Below, piece after piece: positions 1-5,399 of a stretch of DNA of 5,399 bases. The notes beneath the pieces were generated by a model that saw only the letters and a list, made by a program, of their open reading frames with translations, was not told the DNA's origin and did no database searches. Origin of the DNA: Eubacteriales Family XIII. Incertae Sedis bacterium (GTDB taxonomy: Bacteria > Bacillota > Clostridia > Peptostreptococcales > Anaerovoracaceae); NCBI GenBank assembly GCA_031269205.1, contig JAISZM010000203.1, positions 1 to 5,399 of the forward strand, in the 5' to 3' direction. The position numbers were made by a program, and so were the translations under genes. Within the stretch, counting starts at the first letter, position 1; every line of letters starts with the position of its first letter.

Positions 1-549
1 GTGGCCATAGCGACCTTCGTCGTGTTCATGGCTGTCGGCGTCTGGCACGGCGCGGCGTGGCATTGGGTCGTCTACGCTCTGTTCAACGCGGCCGTGATAT
101 CCCTCAGCGTCCTGCTCGAACCGCTCTACGTCCGGCTTCATGAGATCACGCGCGTATCCGCGGACAGCGCGCCCTATACCCTGTTCATGCGCGTGCGCAC
201 CGTTCTCATACGCTGCATATCCCTGACCTTCGGCCGCGCTCCATCGCTCGCGCGCGCGAACGCGATGATAGCGTGCATTTTTACGAATTTCAACTTCGGA
301 GCTCTCGCGAACGGCGCCCTGTTGGAACACGGATTGGACGTCCGCGACTACGTCGTCCTCGCCTGCGCTACGGCGGCGGTATGGTGGGTCAGCCTGATGC
401 AGGAGCGCGGAAAAAGCGTCGGTAGCATGTTGGCTTCGCGACCCTTGCCCCTGCGATGGGCCGTATACATCGCTTCCGTCGCAGCGATAGCGCTGCTCTT
501 CGTCGACGCAAACGCGGGAGAGGTGAATTTCATCTATGGCCGCTTCTGA
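1..549 (+). CDS. MBOAT-family membrane acyltransferase, DltB/AlgI-like (3' part only)
   Basis: This is the C-terminal 182 residues of a polytopic membrane O-acyltransferase that moves an activated acyl group to the outside of the cell. The GTG at base 1 is probably an internal valine codon: family members run about 400-500 residues and the N-terminal membrane segments are missing. The MBOAT signature GVWHGAAWHW lies at residues 13-22, with H16 matching the conserved catalytic histidine. It is followed by the hydrophobic stretch VVYALFNAAVISLSVLL. LTFGRAPSLARA (about residues 75-86) matches the FFRA-type element common in AlgI-like proteins. Two more hydrophobic helices follow (about 116-130 and 152-167). 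The chain ends in NFIYGRF, a terminal motif typical of AlgI/DltB-type proteins. Its last 14 bases overlap the next gene, which points to translational coupling. The ligase and carrier genes downstream favour a Dlt-like role. Family assignment is firm, but whether the acyl group is D-alanine is inference. Confidence 0.88.
   Translation: MAIATFVVFMAVGVWHGAAWHWVVYALFNAAVISLSVLLEPLYVRLHEITRVSADSAPYTLFMRVRTVLIRCISLTFGRAPSLARANAMIACIFTNFNFGALANGALLEHGLDVRDYVVLACATAAVWWVSLMQERGKSVGSMLASRPLPLRWAVYIASVAAIALLFVDANAGEVNFIYGRF
517..526 (+). promoter_or_regulatory. Ribosome binding site for the SGNH-protein gene
   Basis: GGAGAGGTGA lies 9 bases before the ATG at 536, inside the end of the MBOAT gene. It fixes the start of the next gene despite the 14-base overlap. 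Confidence 0.75.
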
Positions 550-1963
550 CAAACGCCGGATACGCCCCTCTTGGGCCGGGCTTCTCGCGAAGATCGTCTG
601 CGGGGCGGTTGCGGCCGGACTCATACTTTCCGCGCTGAGCTACGCGGCCGTCGACAGCCGCAATTCGATCACGGGGAATACGATGCGCGACCTCTACGAC
701 CAGAAGCGAGTCGATCTCGTCTTTCTCGGTTCATCCACGGTCTACGAATCGTGCGTTCCCGACGTTTTCGACGCGGAAGCGGGCGTCGAATCGTTCAACG
801 CCGCGACGCCCGCGCAGACCTTGCGCGAGTCCTACCACCAGCTCAAAGAGGTGCGCAGGCTGTACCGTCCCACGCGCGTCCTGCTCGGCCTCGGACCTCA
901 ACACCTCATGGATTCCGTCGAACGCGATTCGTTGAGCGCGAGCTACCTGTTCGACAATATGCGGTGGTCGCCCGCGAAGTTGGAATTTCTCGCGGACGCC
1001 TTCAATCCCGACTACTACGCGTCGGCTCTGTTCCCCGTCGTCAGGCTGCGGGAGGAACTGACGGCCGACGACGTGAAAGCCGCCGCGCGCGGGCGCGCGT
1101 CGGAATCGGCGGGGCGCGCGAATCCCCTCGAAGGAGAACATCTCCGCTACGTCGGCAAGGGCTACGTGGCAAATATGCAGGTCATCGAAGACGGCACGCT
1201 GCCGGAGGCCCCGCCCCTCGGCTTCTCGGGACCGGAGAGCGCGGACGCGGACGCGCTCGCCTACCTGTCGAAGATAGTCAGCTTCTGCGCGGAGAACGAT
1301 ATGGAACTGACGTTGTTCCATACGCCCTTCCTGCCGGGCGCGACGGAGTGGATCGGGGATTACGCGGCCTATCACGATTTCATCGCGGATTACGCCGAAC
1401 GCGCGGGCATAGCGTTCATGGACTTCAACTATCTGAATCCCGCTATCATAACGTACGAAGACGGGATGTTCTCGGATTTGGAACACGCCACCGAGGATTT
1501 CGCGCGGCGATTTTCCGAGGTGTTCGCGGGCCTGGTCGCGGACGGCGAGGCGACCGCGCCCGGGGCTTCCTCGGTGGCGTCCGGGGCCGCCGTGAGCGGT
1601 GAACCGCCGGGAGGCGCCGACGACGACGTTTCGACCGGGCCGCGGGAAGGCGACGAATTCTTCACGGAGTACGACACGTATCGCGAGCTGTACGACGCCG
1701 TCGCGTCGACGTGGGTGACGGAAGCGACGGAGAGCGGCGCGCGCGTGGCTTCCATCGGGACGGCGACGCCCGAGTATCGCGTGTCGGTCCTGAACGACGA
1801 CGAGGACATGGAAACCGTGTACGCCGGAGATTGGCAGACGGACGACGTGGCCGCGTTCCCGCCCCTGGAATCCGGAGATTACGTGGTCACGGTGGAGGCG
1901 AGGCCGCTCGGCGACGAGGACGCCGCGCCGAAAGGAAACTGGACGGAACTTCATGTCGATTGA
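536..1963 (+). CDS. Membrane-anchored SGNH-fold protein, DltD-like, with a C-terminal extension
   Basis: This 475-residue protein has a basic N-terminus (KRR at 6-8) and one membrane anchor at about residues 13-39. The rest is predicted to be extracellular. An SGNH-hydrolase-like domain follows: VDLVFLGSSTVYES holds the nucleophile block (S66/S67; S67 aligns with the serine of GDS). SFNAATPAQTL and LLGLGPQHL fit the following blocks. D314 and H317 in FSDLEH fit the Asp-x-x-His dyad. In Dlt systems DltD works with DltB in moving D-alanine onto teichoic acid, and this protein sits directly after the MBOAT gene with an overlap. From about residue 335 there is a Gly/Ala/Ser/Pro/Asp-rich linker, then about 75 residues rich in predicted beta strands (for example TPEYRVSVL and SGDYVVTVEA). 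This part is not usual in DltD. The start is supported by a good ribosome site. An AlgJ/AlgX-like role in another O-acylation pathway is an alternative. Confidence 0.8.
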   Translation: MAASDKRRIRPSWAGLLAKIVCGAVAAGLILSALSYAAVDSRNSITGNTMRDLYDQKRVDLVFLGSSTVYESCVPDVFDAEAGVESFNAATPAQTLRESYHQLKEVRRLYRPTRVLLGLGPQHLMDSVERDSLSASYLFDNMRWSPAKLEFLADAFNPDYYASALFPVVRLREELTADDVKAAARGRASESAGRANPLEGEHLRYVGKGYVANMQVIEDGTLPEAPPLGFSGPESADADALAYLSKIVSFCAENDMELTLFHTPFLPGATEWIGDYAAYHDFIADYAERAGIAFMDFNYLNPAIITYEDGMFSDLEHATEDFARRFSEVFAGLVADGEATAPGASSVASGAAVSGEPPGGADDDVSTGPREGDEFFTEYDTYRELYDAVASTWVTEATESGARVASIGTATPEYRVSVLNDDEDMETVYAGDWQTDDVAAFPPLESGDYVVTVEARPLGDEDAAPKGNWTELHVD

Positions 1964-1991
1964 GAAGAGGACGAAATCCCGTGTTGATTAA
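1953..1991 (+). other. Mini reading frame 1, possible remnant of a ligase 5' end
   Basis: The ATG inside repeat copy 1 opens a 12-codon frame, MSIEKRTKSRVD, that overlaps the end of the SGNH gene by 11 bases. Its start resembles the ligase N-terminus MSDKEKKTLLDY, so it may be a dead copy of an older ligase start that overlapped the upstream gene. Whether it is translated cannot be told from sequence. Confidence 0.4.
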
Positions 1992-2031
1992 GGATTGGAC
2001 GGTACCCCATGTTAAAGGAAATACCTATTAA
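1981..2031 (+). other. Mini reading frame 2, resembling the C-terminus of the SGNH protein
   Basis: A GTG-started 16-codon frame encodes VLIKDWTVPHVKGNTY and overlaps mini frame 1 by 11 bases. DWTVPHV resembles NWTELHVD at the end of the SGNH protein, which suggests a duplicated 3' end. It has no convincing ribosome site, so it may be a sequence fossil only. Confidence 0.35.
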
Positions 2032-2059
2032 AGATTGGACGGAACCCCATGTCGGATAA
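2009..2059 (+). other. Mini reading frame 3, overlapping the ligase start
   Basis: The ATG inside repeat copy 2 opens a 16-codon frame, MLKEIPIKDWTEPHVG, whose stop overlaps the ligase ATG region by 11 bases (2049-2059). That is the same overlap as between mini frame 1 and the SGNH gene. It could couple ribosomes to the weakly signposted ligase start, or be a duplication remnant. Confidence 0.4.
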
Positions 2060-3614
2060 AGAAAAGAAAACCCTGCTCGATTATTTGGAGCGTACCGCCG
2101 CGGCTGTGCCCGACAAGACCATGTTCGTCGACGAGCGCGAGAGCGTCGCGTTCGGCGACTTCGCGAAACGCGCGCGCGGTCTCGGGCGTGCCCTGCGCGC
2201 ATACCTGAACCGAAGCGACGAGGGGCGCACGGGCGGCGTCGCCGTCGTCGTCGACAAGAGCGTTCGAACCCCGCTCGCCTACGCGGCGATCCTGTACACG
2301 GGGTCTTTTTATCTGCCTGTCGACGTCGATCTGCCGCTCGCGCGAAAAAGGCAGCTGCTCGACATCGCGGGCGCGCCGCTACTGCTGATCGCGGCCGCCG
2401 CGCAAGACGCCGGGGAATTGGATTTCGGCGGCGCGATGATAACGTATGAGGAATTGGAAAACAGTATCCCCGAAGCGGACGAAAGCGATGAACCCACCAC
2501 CGGCGCGGGGTCGCGCGAGGCAGGCGCTCCGGCGCTAACGGAGGACGACCCGCTGTGCGTCATCTTCACGTCGGGTTCCACCGGCGTTCCGAAAGGGGTT
2601 ACCTTATCGCACGCTGCCGCGGTGCGCTATCTGACCGAGTTCGCGTCCGTAGTCGGACTGAACGCCGACGACAGGTTGGCGGGGCAGTCGCCCCCGGACT
2701 ATGTGGCCGCCCTGCGCGATATTTACTTTCCGTTCATACTCGGCGTCTGCACCTGCTTCGTTCCGAAGCGATTGTTCTCCCTTCCCGCCGAACTTTTCGG
2801 CTATCTGAACGAACACCGCGTCACCGCGTTGTTTTGGGTGGCTCCGATACTCAGTTATTGCGCGGAGCTTCGGGTGTTCGACACGGCGAAGCTCACCACC
2901 GTCGACAAGGTCGTATTTACGGGAAGCGTCCTGCCGAGCGCGCATCTGAGGTACTGGCAGGATCGGCTGCCGAACGCGCTGTTCATAAACCATTACGGGC
3001 CGACCGAGGCGACGGCGACCGTCAGTTACTACAGGGCGGATCGACCCGTCGATCCCGACGAGCCTCTGCCCATAGGCATACCGCTGTCCTACGTCGGCGT
3101 GGAACTCATGGACGAAGACGGCCGCCCGGCGAAGCGAGGCGAAACGGCCGAAATCTGTGTGCGCGGAGGCGGACTCGCGATAGGCTATTGGCGCGACCCG
3201 GCATTGACCGAGAGATCCTTCCCGACGCTCACGGCGAACGACGGAAGGAGCGAGCGTTATTTCAGGACGGGCGACCTCGGCAGTCTGCTTCCCGATGGCA
3301 ACCTGGCGTTCCGCGGCCGCAAGGACTCGCAGATCAAGCTGATGGGCCACCGCATCGAACTCGCCGAGATCGAAGCGGCAGCGAACCGTGTACCGGGTGT
3401 CGGACAGGCGATCTGCGTCTATGAACCGGAGCGCAAACTTCTGGCGCTTTTCTATACGGGCGCGGCGGAAAACAGGGATATGGCGAAACGTCTGCGCGAG
3501 ATTCTTCCCGACTTCATGATCCCGCGCCGGTTTTGCAAACTCGACGCCATACCGCGTCTGCCCGGCGGAAAGCCGGACGCGCAAAGACTTCGTGAACTGG
3601 CGAAGCGCGCGTGA
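2049..3614 (+). CDS. Amino-acid-adenylating ligase, DltA-like (AMP-binding superfamily)
   Basis: This 521-residue cytoplasmic enzyme is expected to activate a carboxylic substrate with ATP and load it on a carrier protein's phosphopantetheine thiol. DltA does this with D-alanine. Core motifs are complete and in order: the phosphate loop VIFTSGSTGVPKG (171-183), NHYGPTEAT (314-322), AEICVRGGGLAIGYW, YFRTGDLG (404-411), GRKDSQIKLMGHRIELAEIE (423-442) and the catalytic lysine K508 in LPGGKPDAQRL. The length is close to DltA (about 500). The second-domain hinge D426 and K508 are present, so it looks active. The pocket segment SPPDYVAALRDIY (214-226) differs from the FDLSVMDLY form of classical DltA, so the substrate is uncertain. 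An Asp/Glu-rich insertion lies at about 145-165. The start lies in repeat copy 3 and has only a weak GGACGGA ribosome site. A stand-alone NRPS-like ligase is the main alternative. Confidence 0.87.
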   Translation: MSDKEKKTLLDYLERTAAAVPDKTMFVDERESVAFGDFAKRARGLGRALRAYLNRSDEGRTGGVAVVVDKSVRTPLAYAAILYTGSFYLPVDVDLPLARKRQLLDIAGAPLLLIAAAAQDAGELDFGGAMITYEELENSIPEADESDEPTTGAGSREAGAPALTEDDPLCVIFTSGSTGVPKGVTLSHAAAVRYLTEFASVVGLNADDRLAGQSPPDYVAALRDIYFPFILGVCTCFVPKRLFSLPAELFGYLNEHRVTALFWVAPILSYCAELRVFDTAKLTTVDKVVFTGSVLPSAHLRYWQDRLPNALFINHYGPTEATATVSYYRADRPVDPDEPLPIGIPLSYVGVELMDEDGRPAKRGETAEICVRGGGLAIGYWRDPALTERSFPTLTANDGRSERYFRTGDLGSLLPDGNLAFRGRKDSQIKLMGHRIELAEIEAAANRVPGVGQAICVYEPERKLLALFYTGAAENRDMAKRLREILPDFMIPRRFCKLDAIPRLPGGKPDAQRLRELAKRA

Positions 3615-3701
3615 CGCCGTAAAACCGCCGGCACGAGTACCGAACATGAGACCGGACGCCTGGCAAGACAGCACCGCTCATACGCCGGAGCGCAGGGCGC
3701 A

Positions 3702-3730
3702 TTGACATCCGGGTCGATTCCTAATAGAAT
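3702..3730 (+). promoter_or_regulatory. Sigma-A/sigma-70 type promoter before the carrier-protein gene
   Basis: A perfect -35 hexamer TTGACA (3702-3707) and a -10 hexamer TAGAAT (3725-3730, 5 of 6 consensus bases) are separated by 17 bases, the preferred spacing. Transcription would start near 3737, leaving a leader of about 25 bases that contains the carrier gene's ribosome site. It lies in an otherwise GC-rich 87-base gap after the ligase stop; I see no convincing hairpin terminator in that gap. Confidence 0.72.
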
Positions 3731-3745
3731 GTTTTACACACGACA

Positions 3746-3755
3746 AGAAGGGAGG
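3746..3755 (+). promoter_or_regulatory. Ribosome binding site that sets the carrier-protein start
   Basis: AGAAGGGAGG ends 6 bases before the GTG at 3762, the best-placed start in this frame. An upstream TTG at 3702 is part of the -35 hexamer, and the ATG at 3729 lies at the -10 region before the expected transcript start. GTG 3762 is therefore preferred. Confidence 0.75.
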
Positions 3756-3761
3756 CTTCCC

Positions 3762-3980
3762 GTGCGGGAACTCATCGACATACTCGAAAAAATCCGCCCC
3801 GATGTGGATTTTGCGAAAGAACGGGCATTGATCGACGACGGTATACTCAGCTCTTTCGACATCATCAACATAGTCACGGATATCAACTTGGCTTTTTCCG
3901 TCGGCATCAACGTCGCCGACCTGATTCCGGAGAACTTCAACAGCGCCGACGCGATGATGGCGCTGATAGAATCGTTCTGA
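3762..3980 (+). CDS. Acyl carrier protein, DltC-like
   Basis: From the GTG start this is a 72-residue acidic protein, close to the usual 75-80 residues of DltC and other acyl carriers. It would carry an acyl group as a thioester on a phosphopantetheine arm in the cytoplasm, probably the group activated by the ligase just upstream. The attachment region reads LIDDGILSSFDIINIVTDIN. S31 is the likely attachment serine, by alignment with the DSL/DSF core of carrier proteins, but the preceding Asp is replaced by S30. The helix pattern after it (VADLIPENFNSADAMMALIESF) fits helices III and IV. It is 147 bases beyond the ligase, has its own promoter and ribosome site, and is followed 21 bases later by a lipoprotein gene. 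Pairing with the ligase is inferred from proximity; service to another pathway cannot be excluded. Confidence 0.8.
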   Translation: MRELIDILEKIRPDVDFAKERALIDDGILSSFDIINIVTDINLAFSVGINVADLIPENFNSADAMMALIESF

Positions 3981-4001
3981 GAAAAGAAAGGACATCGCTT
4001 T

Positions 4002-4517
4002 ATGAGAACCCCTCTGTATAGTAAGGAATTTCGCGGAAACGGGCGGGGTCAGCGCTCGCGCGTACGCTTATACTGTTTTGTTCTTGTTTCCGCGCTATCG
4101 TTGACGTTTCTGCCGGGTTGCGGCGATTCGAGCGCGAGCAGCGTGGACAGCGAGGCGGCGGAAACGACCGCGGCCGCGGTTTCGGAAGAACGGGACGATG
4201 AGGTCGTATCCGAACCCGCGGTGAAAACGACCGCGGCGGCACTTTCGGAAGAGCGGGACGACGAGGCCGTATCCGAATCCGCTGTGGAAGCCGTTTCCCC
4301 AGCTTCTTCGCCCGATCCTTCCACCAAGGAAGCCGAGGAGAAAGCTTTAAAGGAAAAAGAGGAGAAGGAGAAGGCCAAGGCCGAGAAGAAAGCAACGGAA
4401 GAAGCCAAGGAAAAGGAAAAAGCCGAAAAGGAGGAACAGCAAAATTACAAGCCATCGACCAAAAAGAAGAAAAAACATGCGGAAGATGAGTGCGTTGACG
4501 ACATCATTCTCAGGTGA
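4002..4517 (+). CDS. Putative lipoprotein with tandem repeats and a Lys/Glu-rich tail, function unknown
   Basis: I do not recognise this 171-residue protein. The N-terminus is basic (residues 8-22), followed by a hydrophobic stretch LYCFVLVSALSLTFLPGC. LPGC is a good lipobox, so C40 would be lipid-modified after signal peptidase II cleavage and the mature protein held on the outer face of the membrane. No later start keeps the basic region, and AAAGGA (3987-3992) sits 9 bases before the ATG. The mature part has no evident folded domain. It contains a Ser/Thr/Ala/Asp/Glu-rich stretch made of two 21-residue repeats, a Pro/Ser-rich spacer (about 98-107) and a strongly charged Lys/Glu/Ala region (about 108-160), probably a long helix or coiled coil. 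It ends in a KKKKK run and DECVDDIILR. It could be a cell-wall-spanning spacer or a binding partner of an envelope polymer, but both are guesses. It likely shares a transcript with the carrier gene. Confidence 0.75.
   Translation: MRTPLYSKEFRGNGRGQRSRVRLYCFVLVSALSLTFLPGCGDSSASSVDSEAAETTAAAVSEERDDEVVSEPAVKTTAAALSEERDDEAVSESAVEAVSPASSPDPSTKEAEEKALKEKEEKEKAKAEKKATEEAKEKEKAEKEEQQNYKPSTKKKKKHAEDECVDDIILR
4161..4286 (+). repeat. Two 63-bp in-frame tandem repeats in the lipoprotein gene
   Basis: Units 4161-4223 and 4224-4286 match at about 54 of 63 bases by hand count. Each encodes 21 residues built around TTAAA(V/L)SEERDDE(V/A)VSE(P/S)AV. About half the changes are silent, and the reading frame is kept. 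A shorter, degraded third unit may follow (EAVSPASS). This is consistent with growth of a flexible surface linker by duplication. Confidence 0.88.
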
Positions 4518-4537
4518 CGTCGGACGCGTTCGGGTGT

Positions 4538-5399
4538 ATGACGACAAAGATGAGTGACGAATTCAACAACGATTCTATGTTGGAACTCTATCTGTTCGAG
4601 GCTACGACTCTGCTCGAAAGCCTCGATGCTATTCTGCTTGAAGCGGAACAGACGCGTACGCTCAAGACCGAAGATATCAATGAGACATTCCGCATAATGC
4701 ACACCATCAAGGGATCGTCCGCGATGATGGCCTTTGACACCATAGCAGAGGTGGCGCATCGCACGGAGGACGTGTTCGCCGTCATACGCGAGAATGGGCT
4801 TGACGATTCGAACTTTGACAGACTGTTCGACCTCGTGCTGAAGGCCTCCGAATTCCTCGAAAAGGAGGTCACGAAGATACAGGAGGGCGCGGAACTCTCG
4901 AAAGGCGCTCCCGAACTGATAGCGGAACTCGGAGATTACGAGGGGCTGCTGCGCGCGAGCTGCCCTTCACCGAGGCCGAAACCAAATCTCGGGCGTATGC
5001 TCGGCGGCGCGCCCACACAGAAGCAGCCAGACGCCGTGGTCGGCGAACCCGCGGCGATACGCACCGAACCCGCGCCCATAGCTAACCCAGAGGATATGCC
5101 CGAGGCTCCCGAAGGCGGGCGCATCCTCGGCATCGAACCGGCGGAAGCGCCGGATAGGCGCGACGGGATTGCCCCTGAAGCGCCTGTTCCACAACCGAAG
5201 GCGCGGCCGGTGTCGTCGGCCGTTCCGGGTGGAGAAAACACCGTGTACCTGCACGTGCATTTCAACGAGGGCGCCCGCATGGAAAACATTCGCGCTTTCA
5301 TGCTCGTGAACAAGCTTTCGGAACTCGGAACCGTCAACCGGATCGTACCGGACGACCCCGAGAACAACACGGAAGCCGCAGACTACATCATTGAAAGTT
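4538..5399 (+). CDS. cheA: Chemotaxis histidine kinase CheA, N-terminal part (cut by window end)
   Basis: The frame stays open for 287 codons to the window edge. Residues about 12-115 form a histidine phosphotransfer (P1/Hpt) domain. FRIMHTIKGSSAMM holds the phospho-accepting H55, with the conserved K58-G59-S60. IAEVAHRTEDVF follows as the next conserved helix. Residues about 125-233 are a Pro/Ala/Glu-rich linker. From about 235, VYLHVHFNEGARMENIRAF starts a CheY-binding P2-like domain. The dimerisation, kinase and CheW-like domains would lie beyond the window. CheA takes signals from chemoreceptors and passes phosphate to CheY and CheB. The start is uncertain: ATG 4538 is used here, ATG 4550 gives MSDEFNND, and GTG 4514 overlaps the lipoprotein stop. 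None has a strong ribosome site; AGGTGA at 4512-4517 is about 20 bases too far away. A 20-base gap to the lipoprotein gene suggests a shared transcript. Confidence 0.88.
   Translation, partial: MTTKMSDEFNNDSMLELYLFEATTLLESLDAILLEAEQTRTLKTEDINETFRIMHTIKGSSAMMAFDTIAEVAHRTEDVFAVIRENGLDDSNFDRLFDLVLKASEFLEKEVTKIQEGAELSKGAPELIAELGDYEGLLRASCPSPRPKPNLGRMLGGAPTQKQPDAVVGEPAAIRTEPAPIANPEDMPEAPEGGRILGIEPAEAPDRRDGIAPEAPVPQPKARPVSSAVPGGENTVYLHVHFNEGARMENIRAFMLVNKLSELGTVNRIVPDDPENNTEAADYIIES

Larger units (their letters stand above)
1940..2053 (+). repeat. Three-copy direct repeat spanning the SGNH gene/ligase gene junction
   Basis: An 18-base element of the form TGGACGG(A/T)AC(T/C)(T/C)CATGT(C/T) occurs at 1940-1957, 1996-2013 and 2036-2053. 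Copies 2 and 3 are exactly 40 bases apart and match over 26 bases (1987-2012 and 2027-2052) with two mismatches. Copy 1 lies in the last codons of the SGNH gene. Copy 3 contains the ligase start codon. All copies contain an ATG at the same internal position. In the appropriate frames they encode related peptides, NWTELHV, DWTVPHV and DWTEPHV. The pattern looks like repeated duplication of a gene junction; a regulatory function is possible but not shown. Confidence 0.85.

Noticed and set aside
731..1954. A long open frame on the minus strand opposite the SGNH gene, and a similar one opposite the ligase (2604-3674).
   Set aside because: Both are Arg-rich, have no recognisable domain and lie exactly opposite genes with clear family motifs; they are GC-rich codon shadows.
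1995..2063. The TTGGAC parts of repeat copies 2 and 3 as -35 promoter boxes for the ligase.
   Set aside because: No TATAAT-like sequence lies 16-18 bases downstream of either copy.
3615..3701. A terminator after the ligase gene.
   Set aside because: I found no stable stem followed by a T-run; read-through into the carrier gene cannot be ruled out.
3646..3705. A 19-residue ATG frame in the gap between the ligase and carrier genes.
   Set aside because: It has no ribosome site, no recognisable motif and runs into the -35 hexamer of the promoter; it is most likely chance.
3702..3761. A longer carrier protein starting at TTG 3702 (92 residues).
   Set aside because: The TTG is the start of the TTGACA promoter hexamer, the extra 20 residues do not look like a carrier N-terminus, and GTG 3762 has a well-placed ribosome site.
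4461..4517. An A-rich run (AAAAAAC at 4470-4476) in the lipoprotein gene could cause a -1 frameshift into the CheA frame, making a lipoprotein-CheA fusion.
   Set aside because: The heptamer is in the wrong codon phase for a standard -1 slip, and the CheA frame has a TGA at 4496-4498, so a shift there would end before CheA.

Overview
The window reads left to right entirely on the + strand. It is GC-rich by eye, with frequent ATA isoleucine codons, Shine-Dalgarno sites and short gene overlaps. The CheA N-terminus (IMHTIKGSSAMM in the Hpt domain, MENIRAF in P2) looks clostridial, as does a DltA/DltC-type ligase and carrier pair. A GC-rich member of the Clostridia (Bacillota) is my best guess. 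It is an inference from motif style, not a measured assignment; Synergistota or another lineage with similar codon use is not excluded.

Bases 1-3980 hold a Dlt-like cell-envelope acylation module. It begins with the 3' end of an MBOAT membrane acyltransferase (DltB/AlgI type). Next comes a membrane-anchored SGNH-fold protein (DltD type) with a long extra C-terminal part, then an amino-acid-adenylating ligase (DltA type) and a small acyl carrier protein (DltC type). Known chemistry for such sets is that the ligase activates an acyl group (D-alanine in classical Dlt) and loads it on the carrier's phosphopantetheine arm. The MBOAT protein then takes it across the membrane, and the SGNH protein finishes transfer to an extracellular polymer. 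The gene order here is B-D-A-C, not the classical A-B-C-D. The MBOAT protein ends in FIYGRF, matching the acyl-relay motif that classical Dlt systems place on the separate small protein DltX.

The junction between the SGNH gene and the ligase gene (about 1930-2060) is unusual. An approximately 18-26 bp element occurs three times, each time carrying an ATG, and the last ATG is the ligase start. The copies create a chain of very short overlapping reading frames that look like duplicated remnants of the junction between the two genes.

A well-formed sigma-A/sigma-70 type promoter (TTGACA, 17 bp, TAGAAT) lies just before the carrier-protein gene, so that gene and what follows can be transcribed separately from the ligase.

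Bases 4002-4517 encode a lipoprotein with an imperfect 63-bp tandem repeat and a Lys/Glu-rich tail; I cannot assign a function. Bases 4538-5399 are the start of a CheA chemotaxis histidine kinase (Hpt domain, Pro/Ala-rich linker, start of P2), cut by the window end. No RNA genes, mobile elements, CRISPR arrays or convincing terminators were seen, and no minus-strand gene is supported.
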